This document shows positions 36,833-46,190 of a stretch of DNA of 64,000 nucleotides, piece after piece; position 1 is the stretch's first letter, and each line of letters begins with the position of its first letter. The translations under genes were made by a program, and so were the position numbers. The stretch is from Coxiellaceae bacterium. GTDB lineage: Bacteria > Pseudomonadota > Gammaproteobacteria > Coxiellales > Coxiellaceae. The notes under the pieces were generated by a model, which saw nothing but the letters and a program-made list of their open reading frames with translations, was not told where the DNA came from and searched no databases. The DNA is taken from NCBI GenBank assembly GCA_029212925.1, contig JARGOB010000012.1:1-64000 (forward strand). The letters run 5' to 3'.

Positions 36833-37618
36833 GCTTGGCGAGAAACCTTCAGGTAGAATGTGCTGCTTGCTGCAATAAGTAAGCCAGTAGCCGTTAGTAT
36901 GCCGCCAACCCAATTTGGTGAGGTATAACCTAAACCCATATGTATGGTCATGCCTCCGAGCATAACACCGATAGTAACGCCGGTATTAAAAGCGGCGATA
37001 TTAGCAGCAGAAGCAAGTGTCGGTGCCCCTTGCGCTTTTTGCATGACAAACATTTGCAGTGCTGGAATAGTACCAAAACCAACAGCGCCTAATATAAATA
37101 AGGTAATGGCAGCCAGTACTTGATAGTGCGCTGTAAATACAAAGCTGAATAATGTGATGGCCAGCAAAGCAAGCATGGTGTAAATGGTTGGCATTAAAGC
37201 GCGATCGGCCAGTTTGCCACCGATGATATTACCAACGACTTTGATATGGGTGGCGGCAATATTCAATTGTGTTGGTATAAATTTTAAGATGCCTATCAAA
37301 CCGGCGACGCCTAATCCACTAATAATCCAAAAACTAGAGCGCCAACCAAAATGTTGACCTAATAAAGTTCCCATTGGGACACCAATAACATTGGCGAGTG
37401 TTAAGCCGCTAAACATTAATGCAATGGCAGTGGCCTTTTTTTCGGGTGGCACTAAGCTGGTGACAACGACGGCGCTTACACCGAAAAATGCTCCGTGACT
37501 AAAAGCAGATAATAGACGCCCGAGTAACAAAATATCGAATGTGGGAGCAATGGCCGAAACAATGCCGCCAATGATAAATAGCAACATCAATCCAATAAGT
37601 AATTTTTTCTTTGTAAGT
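36829..37618 (-). pseudogene. MFS efflux transporter remnant (N-terminal and internal deletions)
   Basis: About 260 codons of a DHA1-type major facilitator. LLLGRLLSAFSHGAFFGVSA, LVPPEKKATAIALMFSGLTL and GVPMGTLLGQHFGWRSSFW are recognisable. The reading frame runs back through KKLLIGLMLLF to about 37618 and stops at the junction with a LysR fragment, so the first two membrane helices are missing. A second gap joins LKFIPTQ... directly to GNIIGGKLADR, removing about two helices from the middle. Family members are about 390 residues. The gene is non-functional in all likelihood. It was once divergent from the LysR gene beside it. Confidence 0.75.
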
Positions 37619-38203
37619 GAATGGTCAATGCTGTTACCTCTTGTCTCAGGTTTTATCGATCAATATCCTGATATCCAATTAGATATCGACTTAACTGATC
37701 GTGTGGTTGATTTGATTGATGAATACACTGATATAGCGATACGATCAGGCCCCATGAAAAGTTCAAACTTACGTGCGCGCTATCTAGGTGATACAAGTAT
37801 GCTTGTTGTGGCATCTCCTGACTATTTATCACAGCACGGAAGACCCAAAAAACCTGATGATTTAAAACAGCACCGGTGTTTGGATTTTGGTTTTTCTCGT
37901 ATACAGCCTGCTTGGTCCTTTGTTGAAAATACTAAAACAAAAAATATTAACATTATCCCCACACTTAAATGCAGTGATGGTGAGTCGCTGCGTCAGTGTG
38001 CTATTGAAGGAGCGGGTATTGCCAGGCTGGCTGGATTTCAAGTAGCACAAGATATCAAACAGGGTCGATTGGTTTCTCTATTAAATAAATTTAATCCAAA
38101 TATTAACGAGCAATTGCATGCTGTGTTTGTTGGGCAGGGTGATCATATGCCTGCTCGTACCCGTGCTTTTTTGGATTATTTACTGGTTAATATAAATGTA
38201 TAG
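37619..38203 (+). pseudogene. LysR-type regulator remnant (effector domain only)
   Basis: About 190 codons covering the substrate-binding domain of a LysR regulator: LLPLVSGFIDQYPDIQLDIDL, DIAIRSGPM and LRARYLG are typical. The N-terminal helix-turn-helix (~100 residues) is absent. The fragment begins exactly where the divergent MFS remnant begins, so one deletion appears to have removed both 5' ends and the promoter between them. ATG 37628 is in frame but has no clear ribosome site. The open frame continues to 37541 only by reading antisense through the MFS gene. Confidence 0.75.
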
Positions 38204-38292
38204 GCACTTTGCGCGCAGTATTAGAATTTGATCTTTTATAGTTTTGCCCCTAATATGCCGGCTGTGGGGGAGAAATTTAAGGGAGACATTCT

Positions 38293-40095
38293 ATGCGTGC
38301 ATCTGCAGGTCGTGCCGTTTCATCTATTGTTCATGTATTCAGCAAAGCAACTGATCGAGCTAATCAGAGATTATCTGGTCATACACCAGTGACACTCGTA
38401 GCCGCGGGTTTTTTAGCGGCTGTAGCGGGTTATCATTTACTCAAAGGTGGTAAAGCAGTTGTCAAAGAAGTCGGTGAGCGCATTGATGATGCCAAGGAGC
38501 GTGGAGTAAAAGTCGCCGCAGTGCAAGCGGCAGTCGACGCGGGCTATGCAGTCGCATCACGTGTTCCAATCAAAGCGGTGAAAAAGACAGTTGCAGCAGA
38601 AATTGATAAAGAGCGCCGAAAATTATTTAGCGCTTCACGAGTTAAAAGTGTTGCTTTAAGCAAACCAAAAGTTTCTGGTTTACATTACACGACCCCCGAA
38701 GAGTCAATGGATAGTGAAGCGCTATTAACCTTGTTTGCAAAAGTAAATGATCATATGCGTACTGGTCGAACGTCGGGTACACGCTATGCTGTATTAAGTA
38801 AAGAAGATGAAAGCGCTTTAGCTAAAATATTTACCTTGTCGGGTTATTCGAATCCACTGCATACCGGCTCATGGCCGATGATACAACAACTTCATAATGC
38901 ATTAACGGCGCAAACCGCAAAATTAATGCATGACCGCAATGCTTATGGGGTTATTACTTCAGGCGGTACGAGCAGTATTGAAGAATCAGTTAAAGCGTAT
39001 GTCAGGCATGCACGTGAAGAATTGGGCATTGCCAAGCCTCGTATTATTATCCCCGAAACAGCACATGTAGCATTTAGAACTGCCGCCGAAAAAATGGATG
39101 TAGATTGCGTGATTATACCGGTTGATCCGATCACTAAAAAAGTTGATCCAGAAAAAATGCGCCGTGCGATTAATAAGGATACGGTTTTATTGGTGGGTTC
39201 TGCACCGAATTACCCTTACGGTGTGTCTGATGATGTTGCAGCGATTGCTGCTATTGCGCAAGAAAACCATATTGGCTGTCATGCCGATCATTGTTTGGGT
39301 GGTATGCTAACGGCATTTGCTGATCAAGCGGGTTATATCGATCTTCCGGTTGCCGACTTTAGAGTCGAAGGTGTTACCAGTATTTCAATTGATCGACATA
39401 AATACGGTCGTGCACCTAAAGGTATTTCAGAAGCATTAATGCGTCGTGAGCATCCGGCAACGAAATATTTAACGCATGCTTACTTTGATTGGTCAGGTGG
39501 GTTATATATTAAACCTACCACAGCAGGCTCACGTTCAGGAATGCCGATTATGGCGGCGTATTATTTAGCTTGCCGATTGGGTGTGACTGGTTATGCCGAG
39601 CAAACCAGAAAAGTGATTGATTGCACGCGTGCGTTAGCGGCCGCTTGTAATGCCGTACCTGAAATGCACTTGTGTGGTGAAGTGGATGAGCTCACCTGTG
39701 TGGTAGGCCTGGAAGCAGAAGATCTACCTGAGGACTGGTCCATTTATGTGGTAATGGAATACATGAATAATCATTTGGGTTGGGAATTAAATGCCTTAAA
39801 AAATGGCTTTCATTTATGTGTAACCGCAGAACATGCTGATGATCCTGATTTAGTCGCTACGTTTATTAAAGACATGAAACAAGCGATAGCGTATGTGCAA
39901 GCCAACCCAGGTATTAAACCCAGTGGTAATGCTAAAGCCTATGGTCAATTAGACATGGGCATGGTACCAAGAGGCGCGCTGCAACTTGTTGGTCATGGTT
40001 ATCAAGAAGTGGTGAACTCAGGTTCTGATACCGTACTTGCTTGGTTGGGTGAAGAGGGACCCGTACCGGCAATGCCCGCACCGCGTCCATGGTAG
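38293..40095 (+). CDS. Sphingosine-1-phosphate-lyase-like PLP enzyme
   Basis: A 600-aa protein of the group II PLP-decarboxylase fold that follows sphingosine-1-phosphate lyase closely. The PLP loop TSGGTSS (222-228), NPLH (187-190), the cofactor-stacking His (H258), SAPNYPYG (303-310), D332 in HADHCLGG, and the Schiff-base lysine K370 in SIDRHKYG are all present, followed by GSRSG. A hydrophobic segment at about 32-50 could anchor it, as in the ER-bound eukaryotic enzyme. S1P lyase splits sphingosine-1-phosphate into phosphoethanolamine and a fatty aldehyde. Legionella has a eukaryote-like homologue (LegS2/LpSpl) acting on host sphingolipids. AAGGGAGA precedes the ATG. Host-directed use is inferred. 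Confidence 0.85.
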   Translation: MRASAGRAVSSIVHVFSKATDRANQRLSGHTPVTLVAAGFLAAVAGYHLLKGGKAVVKEVGERIDDAKERGVKVAAVQAAVDAGYAVASRVPIKAVKKTVAAEIDKERRKLFSASRVKSVALSKPKVSGLHYTTPEESMDSEALLTLFAKVNDHMRTGRTSGTRYAVLSKEDESALAKIFTLSGYSNPLHTGSWPMIQQLHNALTAQTAKLMHDRNAYGVITSGGTSSIEESVKAYVRHAREELGIAKPRIIIPETAHVAFRTAAEKMDVDCVIIPVDPITKKVDPEKMRRAINKDTVLLVGSAPNYPYGVSDDVAAIAAIAQENHIGCHADHCLGGMLTAFADQAGYIDLPVADFRVEGVTSISIDRHKYGRAPKGISEALMRREHPATKYLTHAYFDWSGGLYIKPTTAGSRSGMPIMAAYYLACRLGVTGYAEQTRKVIDCTRALAAACNAVPEMHLCGEVDELTCVVGLEAEDLPEDWSIYVVMEYMNNHLGWELNALKNGFHLCVTAEHADDPDLVATFIKDMKQAIAYVQANPGIKPSGNAKAYGQLDMGMVPRGALQLVGHGYQEVVNSGSDTVLAWLGEEGPVPAMPAPRPW

Positions 40096-40175
40096 AGCCT
40101 CGTTTAAAATGGTGATCGGCTATATTGAAATATGCATATTGGTTCGTGAATAAAAAACGCGAACTATAGCAGTTG

Positions 40176-41828
40176 CTAGATAATACGTAAACCATGTGCT
40201 GTGGCTAATGATTCACTTGTATCTGCTGCTATGTGTGGCGCAGCGGCGCCAGGCGCGGGCTGCGTTATTGGATCAATTGCATGTCTAATATTAGCAGCGA
40301 GCAAGGATGTGCTTGTAGCTGTAAATGGTGTATTACGACGCCCACCTTGTTGATGGTAAATATCGATCAAGCCTTTAATATATATATCTTTGGCTGTAAG
40401 TGAACCGACATTATGCAGTTGGGGTAAAATGTTGGAACCGACTTTACCACTAATTTGTGCCCACAATAAGCAGATGAGTAAGCCACCAGTCACCGCTGGA
40501 TGTGTTGAGCTGCCTAAAGCATGAATTAAAAAGAATACCGGAGGTGCAGTTGAAATGCTGGCCATGGAAAATGCTTTGCTGAGCATGCTGCAAGGAATAT
40601 CATTGGGCGCTTCAGTTGGTAAAGCCGCTGTTCCTGCAGGTTGTATATTCGCAACGGTTCGTGGCATGCGTTTTCGCGTTATATATTGACTGATAATTTC
40701 AGTGGTTAAATACGTTGCCATGGAGAATAAGGCTAAGCAGGAGAATGCTGCAAACGCAATGATCGAGCGCTCATTCGGCAGGCTAATAAAGTCGCGACCA
40801 ATATTTTTTCCACTATTAAAGAATAAATACATGGCGGCTGCTATTACAGCGGCATTAAGTATATAAGTAGGCATAGGTAAGGTGTACTGATGTGGCACAG
40901 AATACTGTTTTGGTTGTGTGCTCTCGTTACCGGTTATAACCCGTTGACGTAAATCATTAATCGCTGCTTCAATGGTGGGGTGATTGCGTGTACGTTCAGC
41001 ACCGGGTTGTGACGTGTACGCTCGAAACAATAAGTCTAATTCTTTTTGCTGCCAGGGTTGTTGTTTATTTTGATTTTTAACTTGAGCAAATTTCCCTATG
41101 TTTTGTTGAATCGATTTCATTAATGCCATCGTAAATGAGAGAAATGTTCCGATGACAATTATAGTGCGTACCGCTCTAATTTCAGCAGACTTCGGTTGCT
41201 CGCTAAATACTTCATACAAACTATTCACAGCAATTTTTGAAAGATCTGCGATAACAGCTGCTGTCATGCTAGCAAATAATAAGGTGATGCAAAATTTACC
41301 TGTGTTACGTGTCTTTGTATGACTAAGCATTGCTGAGACAGTCAATGTGCTCACCATTGATGCTATGGCGGCTGGGTAGTTTTCGGTGAGTAAGCCCGCT
41401 GTTGCACCAAAAGCTAAAGCGGTGAAAAGGCTAATAGCCAGCTTTGCTGTTGGTGTGAATTCTGTCTGTTGTATTTGCTGGTTGTGAATGGTTAGTGTGT
41501 GTTGATGGCTTTGTAATAGTTGTTCTGCGCTGAGTGTGTGAGTATGGTTCAAATAATCAAACACTGGTTTGGCGGCGACAAGTCCCCATATGGTTGATAA
41601 GCCGAGTGTAATGAATTTGGTTTGAAGGCTCCATTGTTTGGCATCTGTTACGGCAATGCTGCCCATGGTGAATGCAAACATCATTGAGCCACCCAAATTT
41701 CTAAACAGTGCTGTTGGTGTTAATAAATATTTTTGTAGGTTAAGCAATCGGTTGGTGCACGACTTTGCTGCTAATGGCTTTGTGTAGGTGGCCGTGAAAC
41801 TGAGTGGCGTACTGTATTGTCTGCGCAT
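40176..41828 (-). CDS. Multi-pass membrane protein, unrecognised
   Basis: A 550-aa protein with about ten hydrophobic segments spread along its length, for example FAFTMGSIAV, LAISLFTALAFGATAGLL and YILNAAVIAAAMYLFF. The C-terminus is hydrophilic (GRRNTPF...DTSESLATAHGLRII). The frame opens 16 codons further upstream, but ATG 41828 (MRRQYSTPL) has AGG 8 nt upstream and is the more plausible start. No transporter motif is recognised. It converges with the S1P-lyase-like gene. Like the 768-aa protein at 12580, it is large, hydrophobic and without visible relatives in the window. Confidence 0.7.
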   Translation of the reverse strand: MRRQYSTPLSFTATYTKPLAAKSCTNRLLNLQKYLLTPTALFRNLGGSMMFAFTMGSIAVTDAKQWSLQTKFITLGLSTIWGLVAAKPVFDYLNHTHTLSAEQLLQSHQHTLTIHNQQIQQTEFTPTAKLAISLFTALAFGATAGLLTENYPAAIASMVSTLTVSAMLSHTKTRNTGKFCITLLFASMTAAVIADLSKIAVNSLYEVFSEQPKSAEIRAVRTIIVIGTFLSFTMALMKSIQQNIGKFAQVKNQNKQQPWQQKELDLLFRAYTSQPGAERTRNHPTIEAAINDLRQRVITGNESTQPKQYSVPHQYTLPMPTYILNAAVIAAAMYLFFNSGKNIGRDFISLPNERSIIAFAAFSCLALFSMATYLTTEIISQYITRKRMPRTVANIQPAGTAALPTEAPNDIPCSMLSKAFSMASISTAPPVFFLIHALGSSTHPAVTGGLLICLLWAQISGKVGSNILPQLHNVGSLTAKDIYIKGLIDIYHQQGGRRNTPFTATSTSLLAANIRHAIDPITQPAPGAAAPHIAADTSESLATAHGLRII

Positions 41829-42009
41829 ATATTTACCTATAACTTCTAGTTTTATGGAATATACCACACATAACAATTATTGTACAAACCAAAGAAGTGA
41901 AATGACATTGATAAGTGTGCCTTAAGGGTTGCGTTGCAGGCGCTAGCGATTCACAGTAGCCAATGTTATCCTTGGCGCAATCTTATGTTAAATCAAGGAA
42001 CTAATTGTT

Positions 42010-42861
42010 ATGAAATTAACCACGCAACTGAAGCAGCGTTTTCAAAGTGATGATATTACTATAGCCCCCGGTGTGTTTGATGGCATGTCGGCGCGTTTAG
42101 TCGAACAAGCCGGTTTCGATGCGATTTATGCTAGCGGTGGTGCGATTGCGCGTAGCTCTGGTTTTCCGGATATCGGTTTGGTGAGCTTTACTGAAGTGTG
42201 CATTCGTTTACAGAACATGGTGGAGGTGACCAATAAGCCGATTATCGCAGATGCGGATACCGGTTTTGGTAATGCGGTGAATGTTAGCCGTACCATGCGT
42301 GAGTATGAGCGCATTGGTGTTGCGGCCTGTCATTTGGAGGACCAAGTATTCCCCAAGCGTTGTGGGCACTTGAATAATAAAGAGCTTATATCCAAAGAAG
42401 ACATGGTGCAAAAAGTAAAAGTTGCAAAACAAACGTTGCAAGATCCTGACTTCACATTGATTGCACGTACCGATGCTATTGCGGTTGAAGGCTTTGATGC
42501 GGCGATTGATCGCGCACAAGCGTACGTGGAAGCGGGAGCTGATATGATTTTTGTTGAGGCACCGCAAACCGAAGAGCAAATTGAAGCAATTGCTGAAAAA
42601 ATTAAAGCACCAAAATTAATTAATATGTTTTATGGTGGTAAAACGCCATTGGTTCATGTTGATAAATTAAAAGCGTGGGGCTATCGTTTAGTGATTATCC
42701 CATCAGATTTGCAGCGTGCAGCAATTAGCGCTATGCAAAATACGTTGGATGTGATTAAGCAGCATGGCGATAGCGGTGAGATTGCTGATCAGTTAGCGAC
42801 ATTTAATGAGCGTGAAGCTATTATCGATACCAAAGGTTGGTTAGCGCTTGATGAGGTTTAG
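42010..42861 (+). CDS. Isocitrate lyase/PEP mutase superfamily enzyme
   Basis: A 283-aa TIM-barrel enzyme. The family signature KRCGH (in FPKRCGHLNNKEL) has the catalytic Cys, DADTGFGN binds Mg, and LEDQ and ARTDA follow. The KRCGH form is typical of methylisocitrate lyase (PrpB), which splits 2-methylisocitrate into pyruvate and succinate, and of oxaloacetate decarboxylase or dimethylmalate lyase relatives. No prpC or prpD lies nearby, so the substrate stays open. GGAA precedes the ATG. It is followed by a long REP-like repeat. Confidence 0.85.
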   Translation: MKLTTQLKQRFQSDDITIAPGVFDGMSARLVEQAGFDAIYASGGAIARSSGFPDIGLVSFTEVCIRLQNMVEVTNKPIIADADTGFGNAVNVSRTMREYERIGVAACHLEDQVFPKRCGHLNNKELISKEDMVQKVKVAKQTLQDPDFTLIARTDAIAVEGFDAAIDRAQAYVEAGADMIFVEAPQTEEQIEAIAEKIKAPKLINMFYGGKTPLVHVDKLKAWGYRLVIIPSDLQRAAISAMQNTLDVIKQHGDSGEIADQLATFNEREAIIDTKGWLALDEV

Positions 42862-42882
42862 TTGTCGTCTTGGTTGAGAGTT

Positions 42883-43058
42883 GTCATCCCGGCCCCCGAG
42901 CCGGGATCCAGATATCTATCAGCACTTTAGGCGCACAGCGTATCTCTTTTACTTCATGGCTCGCTTCACTCCGTTACGCTGCGCTTTACTTGCGTAAAAT
43001 AGACACCCAGCCCACCTCGATGCTGATGTTATCATCCAAGGCTTGGTTAGGAATGACG
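42883..43058 (+). repeat. REP-like repeat copy 3 with longer mosaic element
   Basis: It begins GTCATCCCGGCCCCCGAGCC then GGGATCCAG, matching the copies at 24508 and 25185. About 140 bp later it ends GGAATGAC, an inverted match to the opening GTCATCCC. The whole 176 bp may be one dispersed element. A 73-codon open frame through it (42870-43091) is not a gene. Confidence 0.65.
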
Positions 43059-43104
43059 GAAACTGTTACACTAATCTTCACGGTTAAGTAAAAAGGAGTT
43101 TACA

Positions 43105-43269
43105 ATGTCAGAAGACCAAAACAATCAAAGCAGTGATGAGCAAGTGGAATGCTCCGCCTGTCATAAACACTTAGAAAAATCGATGGCGATGCACGCTGAA
43201 AGTGCTGAGTATGTGCATTATTTTTGTGGTGAAAGTTGCTTAAAACATTGGCAAGAAAAGCACTCTTAA
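43105..43269 (+). CDS. Small Cys-rich putative metal-binding protein
   Basis: A 54-aa protein. It has CSAC (C-x2-C) and, near the end, FCGESCLKHW (C-x3-C with a following His), a pattern like small treble-clef or zinc-ribbon proteins such as DUF3330. The N-terminal ~16 residues are Asp/Glu/Gln/Asn-rich. AAAAGGAG lies 7 nt before the ATG, an excellent ribosome site that supports real translation. It stands between a REP-like element and a structured gap. Its role is unknown, with metal binding inferred from the Cys pattern. Confidence 0.75.
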   Translation: MSEDQNNQSSDEQVECSACHKHLEKSMAMHAESAEYVHYFCGESCLKHWQEKHS

Positions 43270-43296
43270 TATTTCATTATAGCTGTCATGTTGTAC

Positions 43297-43357
43297 CCCT
43301 CCGTGCAGGGATATAACAGTATAAATGCATCCCTTTGTGGAGGGTTATTGATAACCC
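43297..43357 (+). promoter_or_regulatory. Overlapping hairpins (attenuator-like) upstream of secreted protein
   Basis: CCCTCC...AGGGAT (43297-43312) can pair with ATCCCT...GGAGGG (43329-43344). The last GGG is also the start of a second hairpin, GGGTTAT-TG-ATAACCC (43342-43357). The two cannot form fully at once. No U-tract is obvious. Confidence 0.4.
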
Positions 43358-43409
43358 ATAATCAATGAGTTAATGTTTATTGCAACAATCATCGCTAGAG
43401 GTGTATCTC

Positions 43410-44816
43410 ATGCTGCGTTTTCGTGGGTTTTCATTGATCTTAAGTATCTGTAGTCTGGTGTTTTTTGATCCAGTATATGCAGCTAAACCAGCGTGTGAGG
43501 CACTTCAATCGAACAGCGGAGACGTATTATTTGATATATCACAACCGGTAGATGCCAGTGGATATCAATTGCATGGTAAAAACTTAGAAGGCGGTAATAT
43601 TCAATATGGCAGTAATGCTACCTGTCTATATCCTCGGCTTCAACAAGTGGCCGGTCAGTTTATGTTGCCGGTAGCTTATAACAGGCATGAGAAACCATTG
43701 ATCGAAACACATGTGAAATATCGAGCCATTCAATTTATCACTCCAATAGGATTGAAGAATTTATATATTGATGTTGGTAGTGGTATGCGCAGACAAAACG
43801 TGTCAGGTTTAGATCCGAAGGTTTTAAAAAAAGGTATATATCACTGGCGAGTGCCTGTATTTGCAGTGGGTTATGCTAAAAATGATGTAAAACAGCATGC
43901 TCAAAGCAAACAGTTTATGATGGTTGCTGGTGTAGAGCGCAGTAATGCAATCTATACACAGCAGTTCTATCTATTTACTCAAGGAAAGAGTGATCACACC
44001 ATTACTGAACACCCTATTCACCAGGCAGCTATTGGTGAGATATTACCAACAAATTATGCAATGAACTTACAAGGCTACGCTGATACTAATTGGAGAGCAT
44101 TTGGTGATCCAGTGATTACACAAGGTGCTTTAGGTGGTTTTGTTCGCGGAGATGTGCAAACATTCCCTGGAGGACCGAGCTTGGATTATGAGGTTGGTCA
44201 TTTCATTTTACCGACAATGAAAACGCCGTGGACAGCACCAAAAAAATACCAATGCCATATAAAAGGGAAGACAGTTAAAGGTTGTATTGATGTTACTATG
44301 CGATCTTCATTGCGGTTCAATGCACAAAAGATACGTGTAGCAGTAACACCTACTATTAATATATTTGCCGAATCAGGTACGGCTTATCGACAAGTGTCAC
44401 CTAAGAACTTACCAGTAACTTATGGTGTCTATACCAAAAAACTGATACCTAAGGGTAAGTTGGTTTTCGCACAGGCTGGCGGCAGTATTGCACCAATATT
44501 TGGCGTGGGTATTAATGATAAAATTGATAAAAATACGGTGATTAGCGCACACTATTATTATCTGCCGATTGTGGAGAATGCTGATCGATTGATGAGACGT
44601 GATCTACCGGCTGCAAAGGTGTATGTGATAGGTGAGAGTCATTTAGATGGAAGTAAAGCCACATTTACCCATCAACAATTACTGAAGGAATTAAAAAAGG
44701 CTTATATTCAGATAGAAAAAAACAACCCGGCCGTAACTTCATTATTAGGCCCGGCATTTTTCGAACCATTGTTTAAAAAAATAAAACTTGAAAACATCGG
44801 TAAGTCATTGCACTAA
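43410..44816 (+). CDS. Secreted protein of unknown function
   Basis: A 468-aa protein with a clear signal peptide (MLRFRGFSLILSICSLVFF, cleaved near PVYA/AKP). The mature part is rich in beta-type segments with few Cys, and I do not recognise it. The open frame starts at TTG 43380, but AGAGG lies 8 nt before ATG 43410, which begins directly with the signal peptide, so I choose that. The last four bases overlap the convergent mscS-like gene. Likely periplasmic or exported. A pair of possibly exclusive hairpins lies upstream. Confidence 0.8.
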   Translation: MLRFRGFSLILSICSLVFFDPVYAAKPACEALQSNSGDVLFDISQPVDASGYQLHGKNLEGGNIQYGSNATCLYPRLQQVAGQFMLPVAYNRHEKPLIETHVKYRAIQFITPIGLKNLYIDVGSGMRRQNVSGLDPKVLKKGIYHWRVPVFAVGYAKNDVKQHAQSKQFMMVAGVERSNAIYTQQFYLFTQGKSDHTITEHPIHQAAIGEILPTNYAMNLQGYADTNWRAFGDPVITQGALGGFVRGDVQTFPGGPSLDYEVGHFILPTMKTPWTAPKKYQCHIKGKTVKGCIDVTMRSSLRFNAQKIRVAVTPTINIFAESGTAYRQVSPKNLPVTYGVYTKKLIPKGKLVFAQAGGSIAPIFGVGINDKIDKNTVISAHYYYLPIVENADRLMRRDLPAAKVYVIGESHLDGSKATFTHQQLLKELKKAYIQIEKNNPAVTSLLGPAFFEPLFKKIKLENIGKSLH

Positions 44817-45358
44817 GCGCCACTTTTAGCTGGTTGTTTATCCACATTAACAACAGTGGTCAAAATCGTAGCATTCGGAATCAACACATCTTGCTTGTCA
44901 TTGTTTAGTTGCACATAACGCAGATTAATATTTTGTACTACGCCATCGAAGTTTGTGCCTGAAATGGTATCACCGACTTTAAACGGTTTGTAAACCAGTA
45001 TAAGCACACCCGCTAATGTATTGGTGAGTAAGTCTTTAAATGCAAAACCAATCGCAAAACTCATTAACCCTAAGCTAGCAACTAGTGCGCTAACATTAAC
45101 GCCGGCGGTGCCCAATGCGGTAACCAAACCAATCAACATAATCCCGGTTTGCACGGTTTTGGCTAAAAGGTTTCTAACGGCTGCATGACGATTAAAACGT
45201 TTAAAGGATTTCAGTAAAGCCCACTTAACAATTTTAGCAGCGATATAAAACAGAATAAGTAAAACGATCGCTATGGCGATTCGAGGTAACACGGCTACAG
45301 TTTGTTGGTAAAAGCTTGTCCCTAGGGTGTGTATATCTGATAGCCGTGTAATTGCCAT
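44813..45358 (-). CDS. Small MscS-family mechanosensitive channel
   Basis: A 181-aa protein. It has two or three membrane helices: IAIAIVLLILFYIAAKIV, then the TM3 pore-lining type sequence with LVASLGLMSFAIGFAFKDLLTN. After it comes the MscS beta domain (FKVGDTI, GVVQNINLRYVQL, IPNATIL). It ends soon after the beta domain and so lacks the large C-terminal cage of E. coli MscS (286 aa). It would release solutes on hypo-osmotic shock. It lies 12 bp downstream of rph on the same strand. Confidence 0.88.
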   Translation of the reverse strand: MAITRLSDIHTLGTSFYQQTVAVLPRIAIAIVLLILFYIAAKIVKWALLKSFKRFNRHAAVRNLLAKTVQTGIMLIGLVTALGTAGVNVSALVASLGLMSFAIGFAFKDLLTNTLAGVLILVYKPFKVGDTISGTNFDGVVQNINLRYVQLNNDKQDVLIPNATILTTVVNVDKQPAKSGA

Positions 45359-45370
45359 GTGCTTACTCCT

Positions 45371-46102
45371 TTAAGCAGTGGTTTGAACTAATCCTAAAAT
45401 TTCACGTTGTTTTTGGTTAACATCAGCGATGCCTTGTTTAGCTAAATCCAATAGTTGGCATAACTGATCGTTATCTAATGGTTTGCTTTCCGCTGTGCCT
45501 TGCAGTTCAATAAAACCACCGGCATCAGTCATGACAATATTCATATCGGTTTCAGCATTGGAGTCTTCATCGTAATCCAAGTCTAATACAGGAGTACCAT
45601 TATATACACCGACTGAAATAGCACCAATCATATGTACCAATGGATCATGTTTGATGAGTTTATTACGTTGGCAATGATGTAAAGCATCAACCAATGCAAC
45701 GCAACCGCCACTAATCGCTGCAGTGCGTGTGCCACCATCGGCTTGAATGACATCGCAATCAATGTTGATAGTGATGTCGGCTAATTTAGTTAAATCTACG
45801 GCGGCGCGTAAAGAGCGACCTATTAAACGTTGAATTTCTAAAGTACGACCACCTTGCTTACCGCGTGAGGCTTCACGACGCATGCGTGTATGTGTGCAGC
45901 GTGGCAACATGCCATATTCAGCGGTTAACCAGCCTTGACCGCTGTCTTTTAAAAAGCGGGGTACACCTTTTTCAACACTGGCAGTGCATAACACTTTGGT
46001 ATGGCCAAAGCTGACTAATACCGAACCTTCGGCATAGCGGGTGTATTCACGTTCAAAGGTAATCTCGCGGGCTTGATTGGCGGCGCGCTTACTTGGTCTC
46101 AT
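45371..46102 (-). CDS. rph: Ribonuclease PH
   Basis: A 243-aa phosphorolytic 3'-5' exoribonuclease that trims tRNA 3' ends. [19 protein letters not shown] is the standard N-terminus. [17 protein letters not shown] and the basic [20 protein letters not shown] make the phosphate and RNA sites, and [15 protein letters not shown] carries the catalytic Asp. The length is normal. It is divergent from yicC, an arrangement common in gammaproteobacteria. Confidence 0.97.
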   Translation of the reverse strand: MRPSKRAANQAREITFEREYTRYAEGSVLVSFGHTKVLCTASVEKGVPRFLKDSGQGWLTAEYGMLPRCTHTRMRREASRGKQGGRTLEIQRLIGRSLRAAVDLTKLADITINIDCDVIQADGGTRTAAISGGCVALVDALHHCQRNKLIKHDPLVHMIGAISVGVYNGTPVLDLDYDEDSNAETDMNIVMTDAGGFIELQGTAESKPLDNDQLCQLLDLAKQGIADVNQKQREILGLVQTTA

Positions 46103-46190
46103 AGGGGTTCCTTAAATAAATCGTGTATCTTGTTTTGAATAACAGGTATTATGGCACCTCAGTATACAGATTTGAATAGGAATTGCCATT

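Noticed and set aside
24509..43058. CRISPR array
   Set aside because: The repeated palindromes are far apart, unevenly spaced and not separated by unique spacers of regular length.
42870..43091. 73-aa plus-strand frame
   Set aside because: It runs through the REP-like element and has no ribosome site.
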